Source of the DNA: an uncultured Cohaesibacter sp.
Lineage (GTDB): Bacteria > Pseudomonadota > Alphaproteobacteria > Rhizobiales > Cohaesibacteraceae
Reading direction: 5' to 3'
Assembly: GCF_963662805.1 (NCBI RefSeq)
Contig: NZ_OY759860.1
Location: 124,001 to 188,000 of the forward strand
DNA: 64,000 bases
A program made the position numbers and the translations under genes. This document shows, piece after piece, positions 16,115 to 25,168 of this stretch (the stretch's first letter is position 1; every line of letters begins with the position of its first letter). The notes under the pieces were generated by a model. That model worked only from the letters and a program-made list of their open reading frames with translations, did not search any database and had not been told where the DNA came from.

Positions 16115-16888
16115 ATGAAAGTAGCGCGTATTGCCGTAATTGCCATTGCACTGATTGCAGGATTGTTTGCCCTCATCCTCGCCAGATCTATGGGGGGGGG
16201 CGACCAGACCAAGAAAGTCGCGGTGCGGCAGGAGCAGCCGCAACTGGAACTGGATGAAGTTCTTACAGCGGCGAAAAACATCCCTCTTGGCACCAGTCTG
16301 ACAGCAGACATGTTCATCTGGCGCAAATGGCCGGTGGACAGCACCGGGCCCGGCTTCATTCTGCGCAGCAAGCGTCCAGAAGCCGACAGCGAACTGCTTG
16401 GCTCCGTTGCGCGAAGCTCGTTCCTCGGTGGCGAGCCGATCAACGAAGGCAAGATTGCCACGGCTGGCAAGGGCATGATGTCGTCCATCCTGCCAAAGGG
16501 CTATCGCGCGGTTGCGACACGGATTTCGCCGGAAACCTCTGCCGGCGGCTTTGTCCTGCCCAAAGACAGGGTTGATGTGATTCTCACCGAGGAGAGTGAC
16601 CGGGGTGTGGCGTCCGAGACGATCCTGAGCAACATACGCGTGCTTGCCATCGATCAGACTGTCGAGGATCAGGACGGGCAGAAGGTGGTTGTAGGTGAGA
16701 CGGCGACCTTGGAGTTGACCCCGAGCCAGAGTGAAATTCTGGTCACCGCCCAGCGTCAGGGAAAATTGTCCCTCGCTTTGCGCTCCCTTGAAGATGCCAA
16801 GGGCGATGACCCGGCCGAGGACGAAAGAAGCGGCACAATCGTGCTGGTCCGGAACGGCAATCTGATCAAGAGGACCGTAAAGCAATGA
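16115..16888 (+). CDS. cpaB: Flp pilus assembly protein CpaB (RcpC/TadK type)
   Basis: This 257-residue protein is anchored by one N-terminal transmembrane segment (VARIAVIAIALIAGLFALIL). The periplasmic part has an SAF-like domain (KNIPLGTSLTADMFIWRKWP) and the RcpC/CpaB core (PKGYRAVATRISPETSAGGF, then PKDRVDVIL). It is thought to work with the CpaC secretin. The start at 16115 follows AAAGGAC. Codons just after the membrane helix form an uninterrupted run of nine G (16192-16200). The run is in frame now, but a one-base change would truncate the protein. The stop overlaps the cpaC ATG. Confidence 0.9.
   Translation: MKVARIAVIAIALIAGLFALILARSMGGGDQTKKVAVRQEQPQLELDEVLTAAKNIPLGTSLTADMFIWRKWPVDSTGPGFILRSKRPEADSELLGSVARSSFLGGEPINEGKIATAGKGMMSSILPKGYRAVATRISPETSAGGFVLPKDRVDVILTEESDRGVASETILSNIRVLAIDQTVEDQDGQKVVVGETATLELTPSQSEILVTAQRQGKLSLALRSLEDAKGDDPAEDERSGTIVLVRNGNLIKRTVKQ
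16192..16200 (+). repeat. Poly-G tract (nine G) inside cpaB
   Basis: Nine consecutive G span the ATG GGG GGG GGC codons at residues 26-29 of CpaB. It is the longest G run I noticed in the window and is of the kind that can slip during replication. Confidence 0.9.
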
Positions 16889-18369
16889 GTAGAGATTTGG
16901 AGTTCGGGACCATGGTCAAGACATCACGCTCAGCTGCCTTGCCGGCTTGCGTGCCTTCTGCATTCCGTGCGGGACTGTCGGCGCTTATGACGCTGGCTGT
17001 CCTGAGCACGATGACCTTTTCCATGGCTGCCACCTCGGCTGAAGCCGGGTCGACAATGCGGCTCAACGCTTCGAGTGCAAACGGACGGAACCTGACGGTC
17101 GGGCTGAACAAGTCCATCGTGATCGAAACTCCGCGTGATGTGCGTGATGTGCTGGTCTCCAACCCGACCATCGCCGACGCCGTGGTCCGAAGCACTCGCC
17201 GGGTCTATGTTATCGGCAACAAGGTTGGTCAGGCCAACATCGTTCTTTTTGATGGGCAGGGCGGCCAGATTGCCAGCTTCGACGTTGATGTTTCTCGTGA
17301 CAATTCCTCACTTGCCGCACTCCTGCGTCGCAACATTCCCGGTAGCGACATCAAGGTCGAGGGCGTCGGTGAAGGCGTCGTGCTGAGCGGAGAGGTTCGC
17401 AACCCGGCCGATGCGGAAAAGGCGAAGGATCTGGCCACCAACTATGTTGGTGACGCAAAGCTGGTCAGTAATTACATCGCCGTTCAGGCCCGTGAGCAGG
17501 TTCAGCTCCGCGTCACGGTTGCCGAAGTCGAGCGCAGCGTGACCAAGCAGCTGGGCATCAACCTCACCGCAGCCGGGAGCCGGGGCAATGCCCTGATGGG
17601 TGCGATTGTCGACACGCCCTTTTCCGCGAGCCAGCTGCAATTGTCAGAAACCGAACTTGGCATTCGTCTGGGTGCGGGTAGCGACTATGTGCAGGCCAAC
17701 CTGAAGGCCATGGAGCGCAACGGTCTGGTCCGCACGCTCGCAGAACCGAACCTTACGGCGATCTCCGGGGAGCGCGCAAACTTCCTCGCTGGTGGCGAAT
17801 TCCCAATCCCGATCGGACTTGACGACAACAAGATCGCGGTAGAGTTCAAGCAATTCGGTATCTCGCTCGGCTTCCGTCCAATTGTCCTGTCCGAAAACAG
17901 GATCAGCCTTCAGATCAAGACGGAAGTTTCCGAGATCGACTCCGAGACATCGGTTCAGCTGGGTAGTCAGAGCACTCTTGCTTTGACCATTCCGGGCCTC
18001 AAGGTTCGCCGATCCGAGACAACCCTCGAGTTGCCGTCCGGTGGCACGATGGCCATGGCCGGATTGCTGAACGACGATATCCGCAAGAATATTGATGGCT
18101 TCCCTGTGCTCAAGGATCTGCCGGTCCTCGGCCAGTTGTTCCGATCCACCGACTACAAACGGTCTCAGACAGAACTCGTCGTCTTCGTGACACCTTACAT
18201 CGTCAACCCGGTCGCCCGATCGAAGACCGCCTTGCCGACGCAGAATGTCGAGCCGGCATCAGACATGAACTCAATCTTCCTGGGCCAGTTGATCCGGCGA
18301 TATGACGTCTCCGGCGGCGCTCGGCGCGGCGTGAGGTATCACGGGCGCTTTGGCTACAGTTACGAGTAG
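16885..18369 (+). CDS. cpaC: Type II/IV secretin of the Flp pilus, CpaC (RcpA)
   Basis: This 494-residue outer-membrane channel protein has a signal peptide within residues about 25-56 (ending SAEAG). A pilus/secretin N-terminal domain follows (NLTVGLNKSIVIETPRDVRD), then a BON-like segment (LLRRNIPGSDIKVEGVGEGV). The secretin barrel carries the conserved VPVLGQLF-type signature, here LPVLGQLFRSTDYKRSQTEL near residue 410. GLKVRRSETTLELPSGGTMA is also diagnostic. The start at 16885 overlaps the cpaB stop (ATGA); an internal ATG at 16912 would also keep the signal peptide. A shorter paralogue of its N-domain is encoded at 13848-14327. Confidence 0.92.
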   Translation: MSRDLEFGTMVKTSRSAALPACVPSAFRAGLSALMTLAVLSTMTFSMAATSAEAGSTMRLNASSANGRNLTVGLNKSIVIETPRDVRDVLVSNPTIADAVVRSTRRVYVIGNKVGQANIVLFDGQGGQIASFDVDVSRDNSSLAALLRRNIPGSDIKVEGVGEGVVLSGEVRNPADAEKAKDLATNYVGDAKLVSNYIAVQAREQVQLRVTVAEVERSVTKQLGINLTAAGSRGNALMGAIVDTPFSASQLQLSETELGIRLGAGSDYVQANLKAMERNGLVRTLAEPNLTAISGERANFLAGGEFPIPIGLDDNKIAVEFKQFGISLGFRPIVLSENRISLQIKTEVSEIDSETSVQLGSQSTLALTIPGLKVRRSETTLELPSGGTMAMAGLLNDDIRKNIDGFPVLKDLPVLGQLFRSTDYKRSQTELVVFVTPYIVNPVARSKTALPTQNVEPASDMNSIFLGQLIRRYDVSGGARRGVRYHGRFGYSYE

Positions 18370-18378
18370 GGCCGGGCA

Positions 18379-19119
18379 ATGAACAAACAAGTTGAAACAC
18401 GCACCATGCACCACAGGGCTGAGACAATGGGCAAAAGTAAAAGCGTTCTGCGAATGGCCGGGATCGCCACCTGCGCACTGCTGCTGGTGGCTTGCCAGAC
18501 CAAGAAGGAAATCACCGGGTCTGTTCCCGATGACTATCGTCTTCGTCACCCGATCACCTTGCAGCAATCTGCTAGAACCATCGACATTCCTGTCGGCATG
18601 CATAGCGAAGATCTGACCCCGGCGTCCCGCTCGGCAATAGCCGGATTTGCCAGAGACTTCCTTCAGGAACGCGCAGCCGTCATCCAGATCATGGTGCCCT
18701 CGGGGGCCTACAATGAATCGAGTGCGCAATATGTCGCCAAGAAAGTGCGCTCGCATCTCATGCGTCAGGGTGTTGCCCACGGCCGCATCGACATGATCCC
18801 CTATTCTGCCGTGGATGCGAGTGATGCTCCGATCCGTCTTGCCTACCCTCGGGTGGAAGCCAAGACCCTGACCTGCGGTACCCATCCTGACGATATCGCG
18901 AACGACTCGACCAACCGCACCCATTTCGACTTTGGCTGTTCGACCCAGCAGAACCTTGCGGCGATGGTTGCCAATCCGCAGGACCTGATTCAGCCACGAG
19001 GTTGGGATGCGCGCGACTCGAGCCGTCGCTCGATTGTCAATGAGAAATATCGTAACGGTGAGCCGACCTGGTCTGAAGACCTAGGCAGTGATATCGGCGC
19101 CAGCTCCGAGGTGAAGTGA
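18379..19119 (+). CDS. cpaD: Flp pilus lipoprotein CpaD
   Basis: This 246-residue protein has a lipobox LLLVACQT (lipidated Cys around residue 39), indicating an outer-membrane lipoprotein. The CpaD-family region includes DDYRLRHPITLQQSARTIDI and FGCSTQQNLAAMVANPQDL, the latter strongly conserved in the family. It is presumed to assist CpaC secretin assembly. An alternative start at 18427 (MGKSKS) gives a shorter signal peptide and is equally plausible by sequence; GGGCCGGG precedes 18379. The stop overlaps the cpaE ATG (TGATG). Confidence 0.9.
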   Translation: MNKQVETRTMHHRAETMGKSKSVLRMAGIATCALLLVACQTKKEITGSVPDDYRLRHPITLQQSARTIDIPVGMHSEDLTPASRSAIAGFARDFLQERAAVIQIMVPSGAYNESSAQYVAKKVRSHLMRQGVAHGRIDMIPYSAVDASDAPIRLAYPRVEAKTLTCGTHPDDIANDSTNRTHFDFGCSTQQNLAAMVANPQDLIQPRGWDARDSSRRSIVNEKYRNGEPTWSEDLGSDIGASSEVK

Positions 19120-20444
19120 TGAGTGATCAGGCTCTACCAAACGAGGCGTTTGAAGCCCCATCGGATCTGGAGGCTTTCTCGCAGGAATTCTCCGACAAAA
19201 GCCCTGAAGAGCTTGCCGAGATCCGGCCCCTGCCGCGCATCTCGATGCATGCCTTTTGTGAATCGCCCGAACTGCTCGCAACCATAGAGGCCGTCGCATC
19301 TGACCGGCGCATGGCACGGGTTCACGTCAAGGCCGTGTCTGGCGGCATTCGGGCCGCAACTGAATTCTTTGGTGAAGCACCGACGCCGAACCTGATCATG
19401 CTCGAGGCCGACAAGCCCTACGAGGAATTGGTCGAGGAGCTGGAGCGTTTGGCTGAAGTCTGCGACATGGGCACAAAAGTGGTTCTGGTGGGCCACATCA
19501 ACGATGTGCAGATGTATCGCGACCTCGTTCGGCGCGGAGTGTCTGAATATATCGTGATGCCCGTTGGACAGATCGAACTCATTCAGGCTCTGAGTGATCT
19601 CTTCAGCAATCCGGACAACGAACCGCTCGGCAAGACCATTGCGTTCATCGGTGCCAAGGGGGGCGTTGGCTCCTCGACCATGGCACACAACATCGGCTGG
19701 GCGATTTCGACCGTGCATCAGCAGGATGTCATCATCTCCGATTTCGATGTGGCGTTTGGCACTGCTGGGCTCGATTTCAACGAGGATCCACCTCAGACCA
19801 TCGCCGATGCCATCAAGGCGGCGGAGCGGCTCGATGATCAGTTCCTCGAGCGCCTGCTGACCAAGTGCAGCGAACGGCTGAGCTTGCTGACGGCCCCGGC
19901 GATCCTGGACAACACCTGCGATTATGAGCACGAGTTCTTCTCGCCCATGCTCGAGCTGCTCCAGAACAGCGCGCCCTACACAATATTGGATTTGCCCCAT
20001 GTCTGGAGCGCCTGGAACAAATATCTATTGCTCGGTGCAGACGAGATCGTCATCACGGTGGCGCCCGATCTGGCCAACCTGCGCAATGTGAAGAACCTGC
20101 TGGACTTGATCGGTCAGGAACGGCGCGGTGACCGCGAACCTTTCCTCATCATCAACCAGACCGGCATTCAGAAGCGGCCAGAAATCAAGGCAAAGGATTT
20201 TGTAGCCGCCCTCGAACGGACGGACTTCGTTGAGATACCGTTTGATCCGGCAACCTTCGGGCTTGCAGCCAACAACGGCCAGATGATCAGTGAATTGAGT
20301 TCCAGCAGTAAGCTGGCAGACATTTTTGACAAGCTTGCATCGGACCTGACCGGCAGAACAGAAGCACCCAAGGCCAGCAAGTCCCTGCTCGCACCTTTGT
20401 TGGGTAAGCTGAAGAAGCCTAAGAAGTCGAAGAAGTCTAAGTAA
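19119..20444 (+). CDS. cpaE: Pilus assembly ATPase CpaE (TadZ)
   Basis: This 441-residue protein has an N-terminal atypical receiver-like domain (residues about 45-165) and a ParA/MinD-type ATPase domain. The ATPase has a deviant Walker A, FIGAKGGVGSSTMAHNIGW, around residue 175. CpaE/TadZ places the Tad machine at the cell pole. The start at 19119 (ATGAGTGAT) overlaps the cpaD stop; a GTG three bases earlier is less likely. The C-terminus is a Lys-rich tail (PKKSKKSK). No conserved phosphoacceptor is obvious in the receiver-like region, as usual for this family. Confidence 0.9.
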   Translation: MSDQALPNEAFEAPSDLEAFSQEFSDKSPEELAEIRPLPRISMHAFCESPELLATIEAVASDRRMARVHVKAVSGGIRAATEFFGEAPTPNLIMLEADKPYEELVEELERLAEVCDMGTKVVLVGHINDVQMYRDLVRRGVSEYIVMPVGQIELIQALSDLFSNPDNEPLGKTIAFIGAKGGVGSSTMAHNIGWAISTVHQQDVIISDFDVAFGTAGLDFNEDPPQTIADAIKAAERLDDQFLERLLTKCSERLSLLTAPAILDNTCDYEHEFFSPMLELLQNSAPYTILDLPHVWSAWNKYLLLGADEIVITVAPDLANLRNVKNLLDLIGQERRGDREPFLIINQTGIQKRPEIKAKDFVAALERTDFVEIPFDPATFGLAANNGQMISELSSSSKLADIFDKLASDLTGRTEAPKASKSLLAPLLGKLKKPKKSKKSK

Positions 20445-20461
20445 CGCTTAGAGAGTAAAAC

Positions 20462-21916
20462 ATGTTCGGAAAACGTGGTACTGACGGCATACAGAAAGCG
20501 ACGGTGGCGTCCAAGCCCGCGGCGTCTAAGCCTGCTCCAAAGAAAAAGGAGGAGTCGAGCGCCTACAAGCAGGCTGTGGAGGTGAACTATCAGCCGATTG
20601 AGGACGCCGGGAATGCCGGTCGTTCCGAACAGTATTTCGATATCAAGACGTCCGTCTTCGGCGCCCTGATCGACACCATCGATCTGGCGCAAATGGCGCG
20701 CCTCGATTCCGAGACTGCGCGCGAGGAAATTCGCGACATCGTCTCGGAAATCATCGCTTTCAAGAATATCGTCCTGTCCATCGCCGAGCAGGAAGAACTG
20801 CTTGATGACATCTGCAACGACGTGCTTGGCTATGGCCCGCTCGAGCCGCTTCTGGCGCGCGATGACATCGCCGACATCATGGTCAATGGCGCGGAGAAAA
20901 CTTACATCGAAACAAGCGGCAAGGTCTTCCTGACCAACGTCCGGTTCCGCGACAATGGCCAGCTGATGAACATCTGCCAGCGGATCGTGTCGCAGGTTGG
21001 ACGTCGTGTTGATGAATCGAGCCCGATCTGTGACGCCCGTCTTCCCGATGGCTCTCGTGTCAACGTGATTGCCCCGCCGCTCTCCATTGATGGTCCCACC
21101 CTGACCATTCGTAAATTCAAGAAAGACAAGCTGACCCTCGACCAGTTGGTCAAGTTCGGATCCATCTCCCGTGAAGGGGCGCAGATCCTCAAGATCATTG
21201 GCAAGGTGCGATGCAACGTGATCATTTCCGGCGGTACCGGCTCCGGTAAGACGACGCTTCTGAACTGCCTAACGAACTTCATCGAAGGAGACGAGCGTAT
21301 CGTCACCTGCGAGGACGCCGCTGAACTTCAGCTCCAGCAGCCTCACGTGGTTCGCCTTGAAACGCGCCCGCCCAACCTTGAGGGTGAGGGCCAGATCACC
21401 ATGACCGACCTCGTGAAAAACTGTCTGCGTATGCGTCCCGAACGGATCATCGTCGGCGAGGTGCGCGGCTTTGAGGCCTTTGACCTTCTGCAGGCCATGA
21501 ACACCGGCCATGACGGCTCCATGGGCACGCTGCACGCCAACAGCCCGCGCGAAGCCATGTCACGCCTTGAAGCCATGATCACCATGGGCGGTTACAATCT
21601 GCCGACCCGCACGATCCGCGAGATGATCGTCGGCTCTGTCGATATCATTGTCCAGGCCTCCCGCCTGCGTGACGGGTCTCGCCGCATCACCCACATCACC
21701 GAGGTGACCGGCATGGAAGGCGATGTCATCACCACGCAGGATCTCTTCCTCTACGAGATCCTCGGTGAAGACGCCAATGGCAACATTCTGGGCAAACACA
21801 AATCCACCGGTATCGGTCGTCCGGCCTTCTGGGAACGCGCGCGCTACTACAACGAAGAAGCAAACCTCGCCGCCGCCCTCGACGCTGCGTCCGATCGTGA
21901 CGCTTTTCAGATGTAA
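20462..21916 (+). CDS. cpaF: Pilus assembly secretion ATPase CpaF (TadA)
   Basis: This 484-residue hexameric type II/IV secretion ATPase powers pilus extension. An N-terminal extension rich in Lys/Ala/Pro is followed by the N-domain (LGYGPLEPLLARDDIADIMV). The RecA-like core has Walker A ISGGTGSGKTTLLNCL (residues about 258-273), an Asp-box VTCEDAAELQLQ, Walker B RIIVGEVRGFEAFDLL, and the His-box TGHDGSMGTLHANSPREA. All motifs are intact. It lies 17 bases after cpaE and 9 bases before tadB. Confidence 0.95.
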   Translation: MFGKRGTDGIQKATVASKPAASKPAPKKKEESSAYKQAVEVNYQPIEDAGNAGRSEQYFDIKTSVFGALIDTIDLAQMARLDSETAREEIRDIVSEIIAFKNIVLSIAEQEELLDDICNDVLGYGPLEPLLARDDIADIMVNGAEKTYIETSGKVFLTNVRFRDNGQLMNICQRIVSQVGRRVDESSPICDARLPDGSRVNVIAPPLSIDGPTLTIRKFKKDKLTLDQLVKFGSISREGAQILKIIGKVRCNVIISGGTGSGKTTLLNCLTNFIEGDERIVTCEDAAELQLQQPHVVRLETRPPNLEGEGQITMTDLVKNCLRMRPERIIVGEVRGFEAFDLLQAMNTGHDGSMGTLHANSPREAMSRLEAMITMGGYNLPTRTIREMIVGSVDIIVQASRLRDGSRRITHITEVTGMEGDVITTQDLFLYEILGEDANGNILGKHKSTGIGRPAFWERARYYNEEANLAAALDAASDRDAFQM

Positions 21917-21925
21917 GGAGCAGGT

Positions 21926-22930
21926 ATGAGCATTCTCGGCAATGATCTGATCCTCACCATAGCCTTGTTCGTGCTCGTTGTGCTGTCCGTTCTGGGTGTG
22001 GCATGGGGACTGTTTTATCCGCGCCTCTCCAAGAACTTCAAGCGCGACAAGCGCTTTGAAGCCATTTCCATGAGCCGTGTGCAGGTGGGCGACAAGCGCT
22101 CGCGGGCGAACAACTTGGATCGCCGCAAGGATATTGAAGCCAACCTGCGCAAGATCGAAGAGCAGCAGAAGAAGGGCAGCAAGAAGAAATCCTCGCTCAA
22201 GGCGCGCCTGAAACAGGCCGGGTTGACCCTGACCGTGCGCCAGTTCTGGACCTACAGCGTTATCTCGGGTGTGGTCACCATGCTGATCTCGATGATCGGC
22301 GGCATGTCCATGCTGACCTCGATCGGGCTTGGTTTTGCCGGCTTCCTCGGCTTGCCGCATTTCTGGATTGCTCGCAAACGCAAGAAGCGCATGGCCAAAT
22401 TTACCGCCGAGTTCCCCAACGCGGTCGATGTGATCGTGCGCGGTATCAAGACGGGCCTGCCCCTCGGCGACTGTCTCATCATCGCCGCATCGGAAACGGC
22501 CGAGCCGGTCAAGAGCGAGTTTCAGCAGGTCATCGACGAGCAGGCGATGGGCTTGCCCTTGAACAAGGTTCTGCCCCGTCTGCACGAGCGCGTGCCGATT
22601 GCCGAGACGAACTTTTTCGCGATCGTCATTTCCATTCAGATCGAGGCCGGTGGCTCCCTGTCCGAAGCTTTGGGCAACCTCAGTCGTGTTCTGCGGTCGC
22701 GCGCCCAGATGAAACAGAAGATCAACGCCATGTCCATGGAGGCCAAGGCCTCTGCGGCCATCATCGCCGCCATGCCCTTTATCATCGCCTTCATGACCTA
22801 TCTGACTCAGCCCGACTACATCATGATCATGTTCACCGAACCGATGGGCAACATGCTGCTCGCGGTGACGCTGGCATGGATGGGCGTTGGCGTTCTCATG
22901 ATGCGCAACATGATTTCCTTTGAAATCTGA
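21926..22930 (+). CDS. tadB: Tad pilus inner-membrane platform protein TadB
   Basis: This 334-residue protein is a type II secretion F-domain (T2SSF) platform subunit. It has an N-terminal membrane helix (ILTIALFVLVVLSVLGVAWG), a basic cytoplasmic stretch, two helices around residues 105-150, the T2SSF core (FPNAVDVIVRGIKTGLPLGD) and two C-terminal helices. The start has AAGGAGCAGGT directly upstream. It pairs with TadC to form the platform acted on by CpaF. Confidence 0.92.
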   Translation: MSILGNDLILTIALFVLVVLSVLGVAWGLFYPRLSKNFKRDKRFEAISMSRVQVGDKRSRANNLDRRKDIEANLRKIEEQQKKGSKKKSSLKARLKQAGLTLTVRQFWTYSVISGVVTMLISMIGGMSMLTSIGLGFAGFLGLPHFWIARKRKKRMAKFTAEFPNAVDVIVRGIKTGLPLGDCLIIAASETAEPVKSEFQQVIDEQAMGLPLNKVLPRLHERVPIAETNFFAIVISIQIEAGGSLSEALGNLSRVLRSRAQMKQKINAMSMEAKASAAIIAAMPFIIAFMTYLTQPDYIMIMFTEPMGNMLLAVTLAWMGVGVLMMRNMISFEI

Positions 22931-22989
22931 CGAAGGGGCGAATGCGTGAGTGACGGAGATCAGAAAAGAGCAGAACGAGGGTCTAACCA

Positions 22990-23955
22990 ATGATGGGATT
23001 TGATCTTAGCGACATTTTCGCCGCATTGACGGCTGTGGCTGTGGTCGCCTCGATCATTGCTGCGGCCATGCCCTTGATGGAAGGGGACAGCCTCAACACG
23101 CGCATGAAGGCGGTTGCCAGCGAACGCGAGCGTATCCGCAAGCGCGAACGAGCCACCCTCAATGACGGGCGTTCAGGTCGGATCTCTTTGCGAGAGGAGC
23201 CCAAGGAACTGGTCATGAATATCGTTGACCGGTTCAAGATGCGCGACGCCTTCTCCGACAAGGCCACAAGGATCAAGCTCAAGCAGGCTGGTTTCCGCTC
23301 CGAAAGCCACCTGATGACCTTCACCTTCTCGCGCATCGTCGGCCCGATGGTCGGCTTTGCCTTTGCGGCTTTCTATCTTTTCGTGTTGCTCAAGCCCGAC
23401 TACCCAACGATGGTCAAGCTGTTTCTGTCGGTCCTGTTTGCTTATGCCTGCTACTATGCACCACTGCTCTATCTTAGGAACCGTATCGCCAAGCGGCAGA
23501 AGTCGATCAACAAGGCCTGGCCGGATGCGCTTGACCTGCTGCTCATTTGCGTCGAATCCGGGATGACCGCCGAGACCGGTTTTCAGAAGGTTGCCGCGGA
23601 GATCGGCTCTGCTTCGGTGGAGCTGGCCGAAGAACTGACCCTTTTGACCGCCGAACTGTCCTATTTGCAGGATCGTCGCATGGCCTATGAGAATATCTCC
23701 TCGCGGACCGGACTGGAAACTGTCCGTGCAGTGATGACCTCGATGATTCAGGCCGAGCGCTACGGGACACCCTTGGGCGATGCCATCCGCGTGATGGCCG
23801 AAGAAAACCGTGCCGAGCGCATGAACGCCGCCGAGAAGAAAGCTGCAGCCCTGCCGCCAAAACTGACGGTGCCGATGATCCTCTTCTTCCTTCCCGCTAT
23901 TTTCATCGTGGTTCTCGGACCCGTGGCCGTGCAATATTTTACCGGCAATTTCTAG
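22990..23955 (+). CDS. tadC: Tad pilus inner-membrane platform protein TadC
   Basis: This 321-residue T2SSF protein is a distant paralogue of TadB. It has an N-terminal helix (DIFAALTAVAVVASIIAAAM), a paired helix region near residues 115-160, the core KAWPDALDLLLICVESGMTA and a C-terminal helix (LTVPMILFFLPAIFIVVLG). It is the last gene of the plus-strand assembly unit; a hairpin lies about 55 bases downstream. An adjacent second ATG at 22993 is a minor alternative start. Confidence 0.92.
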   Translation: MMGFDLSDIFAALTAVAVVASIIAAAMPLMEGDSLNTRMKAVASERERIRKRERATLNDGRSGRISLREEPKELVMNIVDRFKMRDAFSDKATRIKLKQAGFRSESHLMTFTFSRIVGPMVGFAFAAFYLFVLLKPDYPTMVKLFLSVLFAYACYYAPLLYLRNRIAKRQKSINKAWPDALDLLLICVESGMTAETGFQKVAAEIGSASVELAEELTLLTAELSYLQDRRMAYENISSRTGLETVRAVMTSMIQAERYGTPLGDAIRVMAEENRAERMNAAEKKAAALPPKLTVPMILFFLPAIFIVVLGPVAVQYFTGNF

Positions 23956-24005
23956 GCCGTACAGGCTCTCGGGCTTCTCGTTGAAAGCCAGACCTCGTCG
24001 ACCAC

Positions 24006-24031
24006 GAAAAAGGGGCCTCCAAGGGCCCCTT
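24006..24031. terminator. Bidirectional terminator between tadC and tadD
   Basis: AAGGGGCC-TCCAA-GGGCCCCTT forms a strong hairpin between convergent genes. The minus-strand reading is followed by a run of T, so it best serves tadD, but it could also stop transcripts from tadC. Confidence 0.75.
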
Positions 24032-24075
24032 GCTGGTTTGCAGGCATCGGGTTGGCATGTTTCTGCCGTTTGCCA

Positions 24076-24870
24076 TCAGCCCTGCTTTTTAAGCTGTTTC
24101 CAGTTGCCACGCTCGCTCATCATGCTCTTGAGGTAAGCCATATTTGCGTCTGCCTGTTGTGGGGAAAGCTCGTTACGAGCGATCGATTCCGCCTCGGCGA
24201 ATTTGCCCTGCAAGCCGAGCACGAGGGCCAGATTCTGGCGAACGCGGCTGTCGGCTTGGGGATGCTTGGCGGCACGGCGCAGATAGCTCTCGGCCGCAAC
24301 AAGATCGCCTTCCAGCAAATAGGAAAGACCGTAGTTGCTGAGCACGCTCGGTGCATCGGGTACCTGAAGAAGCGCCTTGTCATAGAAGGCACGGGCCTGA
24401 TTGAATTCGCCCATCTGGTCGTAAATTGCGCCCATCGCCGATTGCAGCCGCCAGTCCGGTGTGGTTGGCGTCTGGGCTCGATCCAGAACCGAGAGCGCCT
24501 GCTGGAACCGTCCGGCAGAGGCCAGCGACTTTCCATAGGCGGCAAGGACCACCTTGTCATCGGAATGGCTGAGCGCCAATTGCTCAAGCACCGCAAGTGC
24601 CTGCTCGTTGCGTCCGGCATAGCGCAGCGCTTGTCCGTAGTTCAGTGCGACCTTGGGGTCCTTGGGGCTATGCTTGTAGCGTTCTTCCCAATAGTGGACT
24701 GTCTCCTGCAAAGCCTCCTCAGAGGCATAACCATTGCCCAGATGCGTCGAGGACGAGACGCTCTTCTTCTTGGACGAACAGCCCGCAACGGCGACGACCA
24801 GCGCAACGGACGTAACGAGCAAGGCCTTGCGGACGCTCAGGCGTTGCGCGGAATTCATCAGGGCTTTCAT
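24076..24870 (-). CDS. tadD: Tad pilus TPR lipoprotein TadD
   Basis: This 264-residue protein has a lipobox VAVAGCSS (Cys about residue 31) followed by tetratricopeptide repeats. At least four are visible, for example DPKVALNYGQALRYAGRNEQ, GAIYDQMGEFNQARAFYDKA, LSNYGLSYLLEGDLVAAESY and LALVLGLQGKFAEAE. TadD-type proteins are outer-membrane or periplasmic scaffolds needed for Tad pilus assembly, probably helping the secretin. It is transcribed towards tadC from its own promoter region, which holds inverted TTAACC elements. Confidence 0.88.
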   Translation of the reverse strand: MKALMNSAQRLSVRKALLVTSVALVVAVAGCSSKKKSVSSSTHLGNGYASEEALQETVHYWEERYKHSPKDPKVALNYGQALRYAGRNEQALAVLEQLALSHSDDKVVLAAYGKSLASAGRFQQALSVLDRAQTPTTPDWRLQSAMGAIYDQMGEFNQARAFYDKALLQVPDAPSVLSNYGLSYLLEGDLVAAESYLRRAAKHPQADSRVRQNLALVLGLQGKFAEAESIARNELSPQQADANMAYLKSMMSERGNWKQLKKQG

Positions 24871-25168
24871 GGAACAACCTCACACCACTTAAGAAGACAC
24901 CGAAGGCAGGTCACAGCGAAGGGCCTGCCGGAATATACTGTCCCCTTAGCAATAAAGAATTAACCCTAATGCTTGGTTAATTCTTGCAATTTGCATCGAT
25001 TTTCACGGTGAGTTGAAACGGCTTTAGTGCGAATTTGCCCTGTTCGGGCAAAGGGCTATTTTCATGGTGCAATCTTTGCACTAGTCTTCTCGCATTCCGC
25101 CGCAAGGGTTCGACCGAACCTCCCCCGACACTCTGGCGGTCCAAACAATTCTGGATAAGAACAAACGC
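24871..25168. promoter_or_regulatory. Divergent control region between tadD and pepB-like gene
   Basis: The 298 non-coding bases contain TTAACC (24961-24966) and GGTTAA (24976-24981) in an inverted arrangement. Flanking AAGAAT/ATTCTT extend the symmetry with one bulged base. It probably carries the promoters for tadD (minus) and the aminopeptidase (plus). No gene was recognised. Confidence 0.5.
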
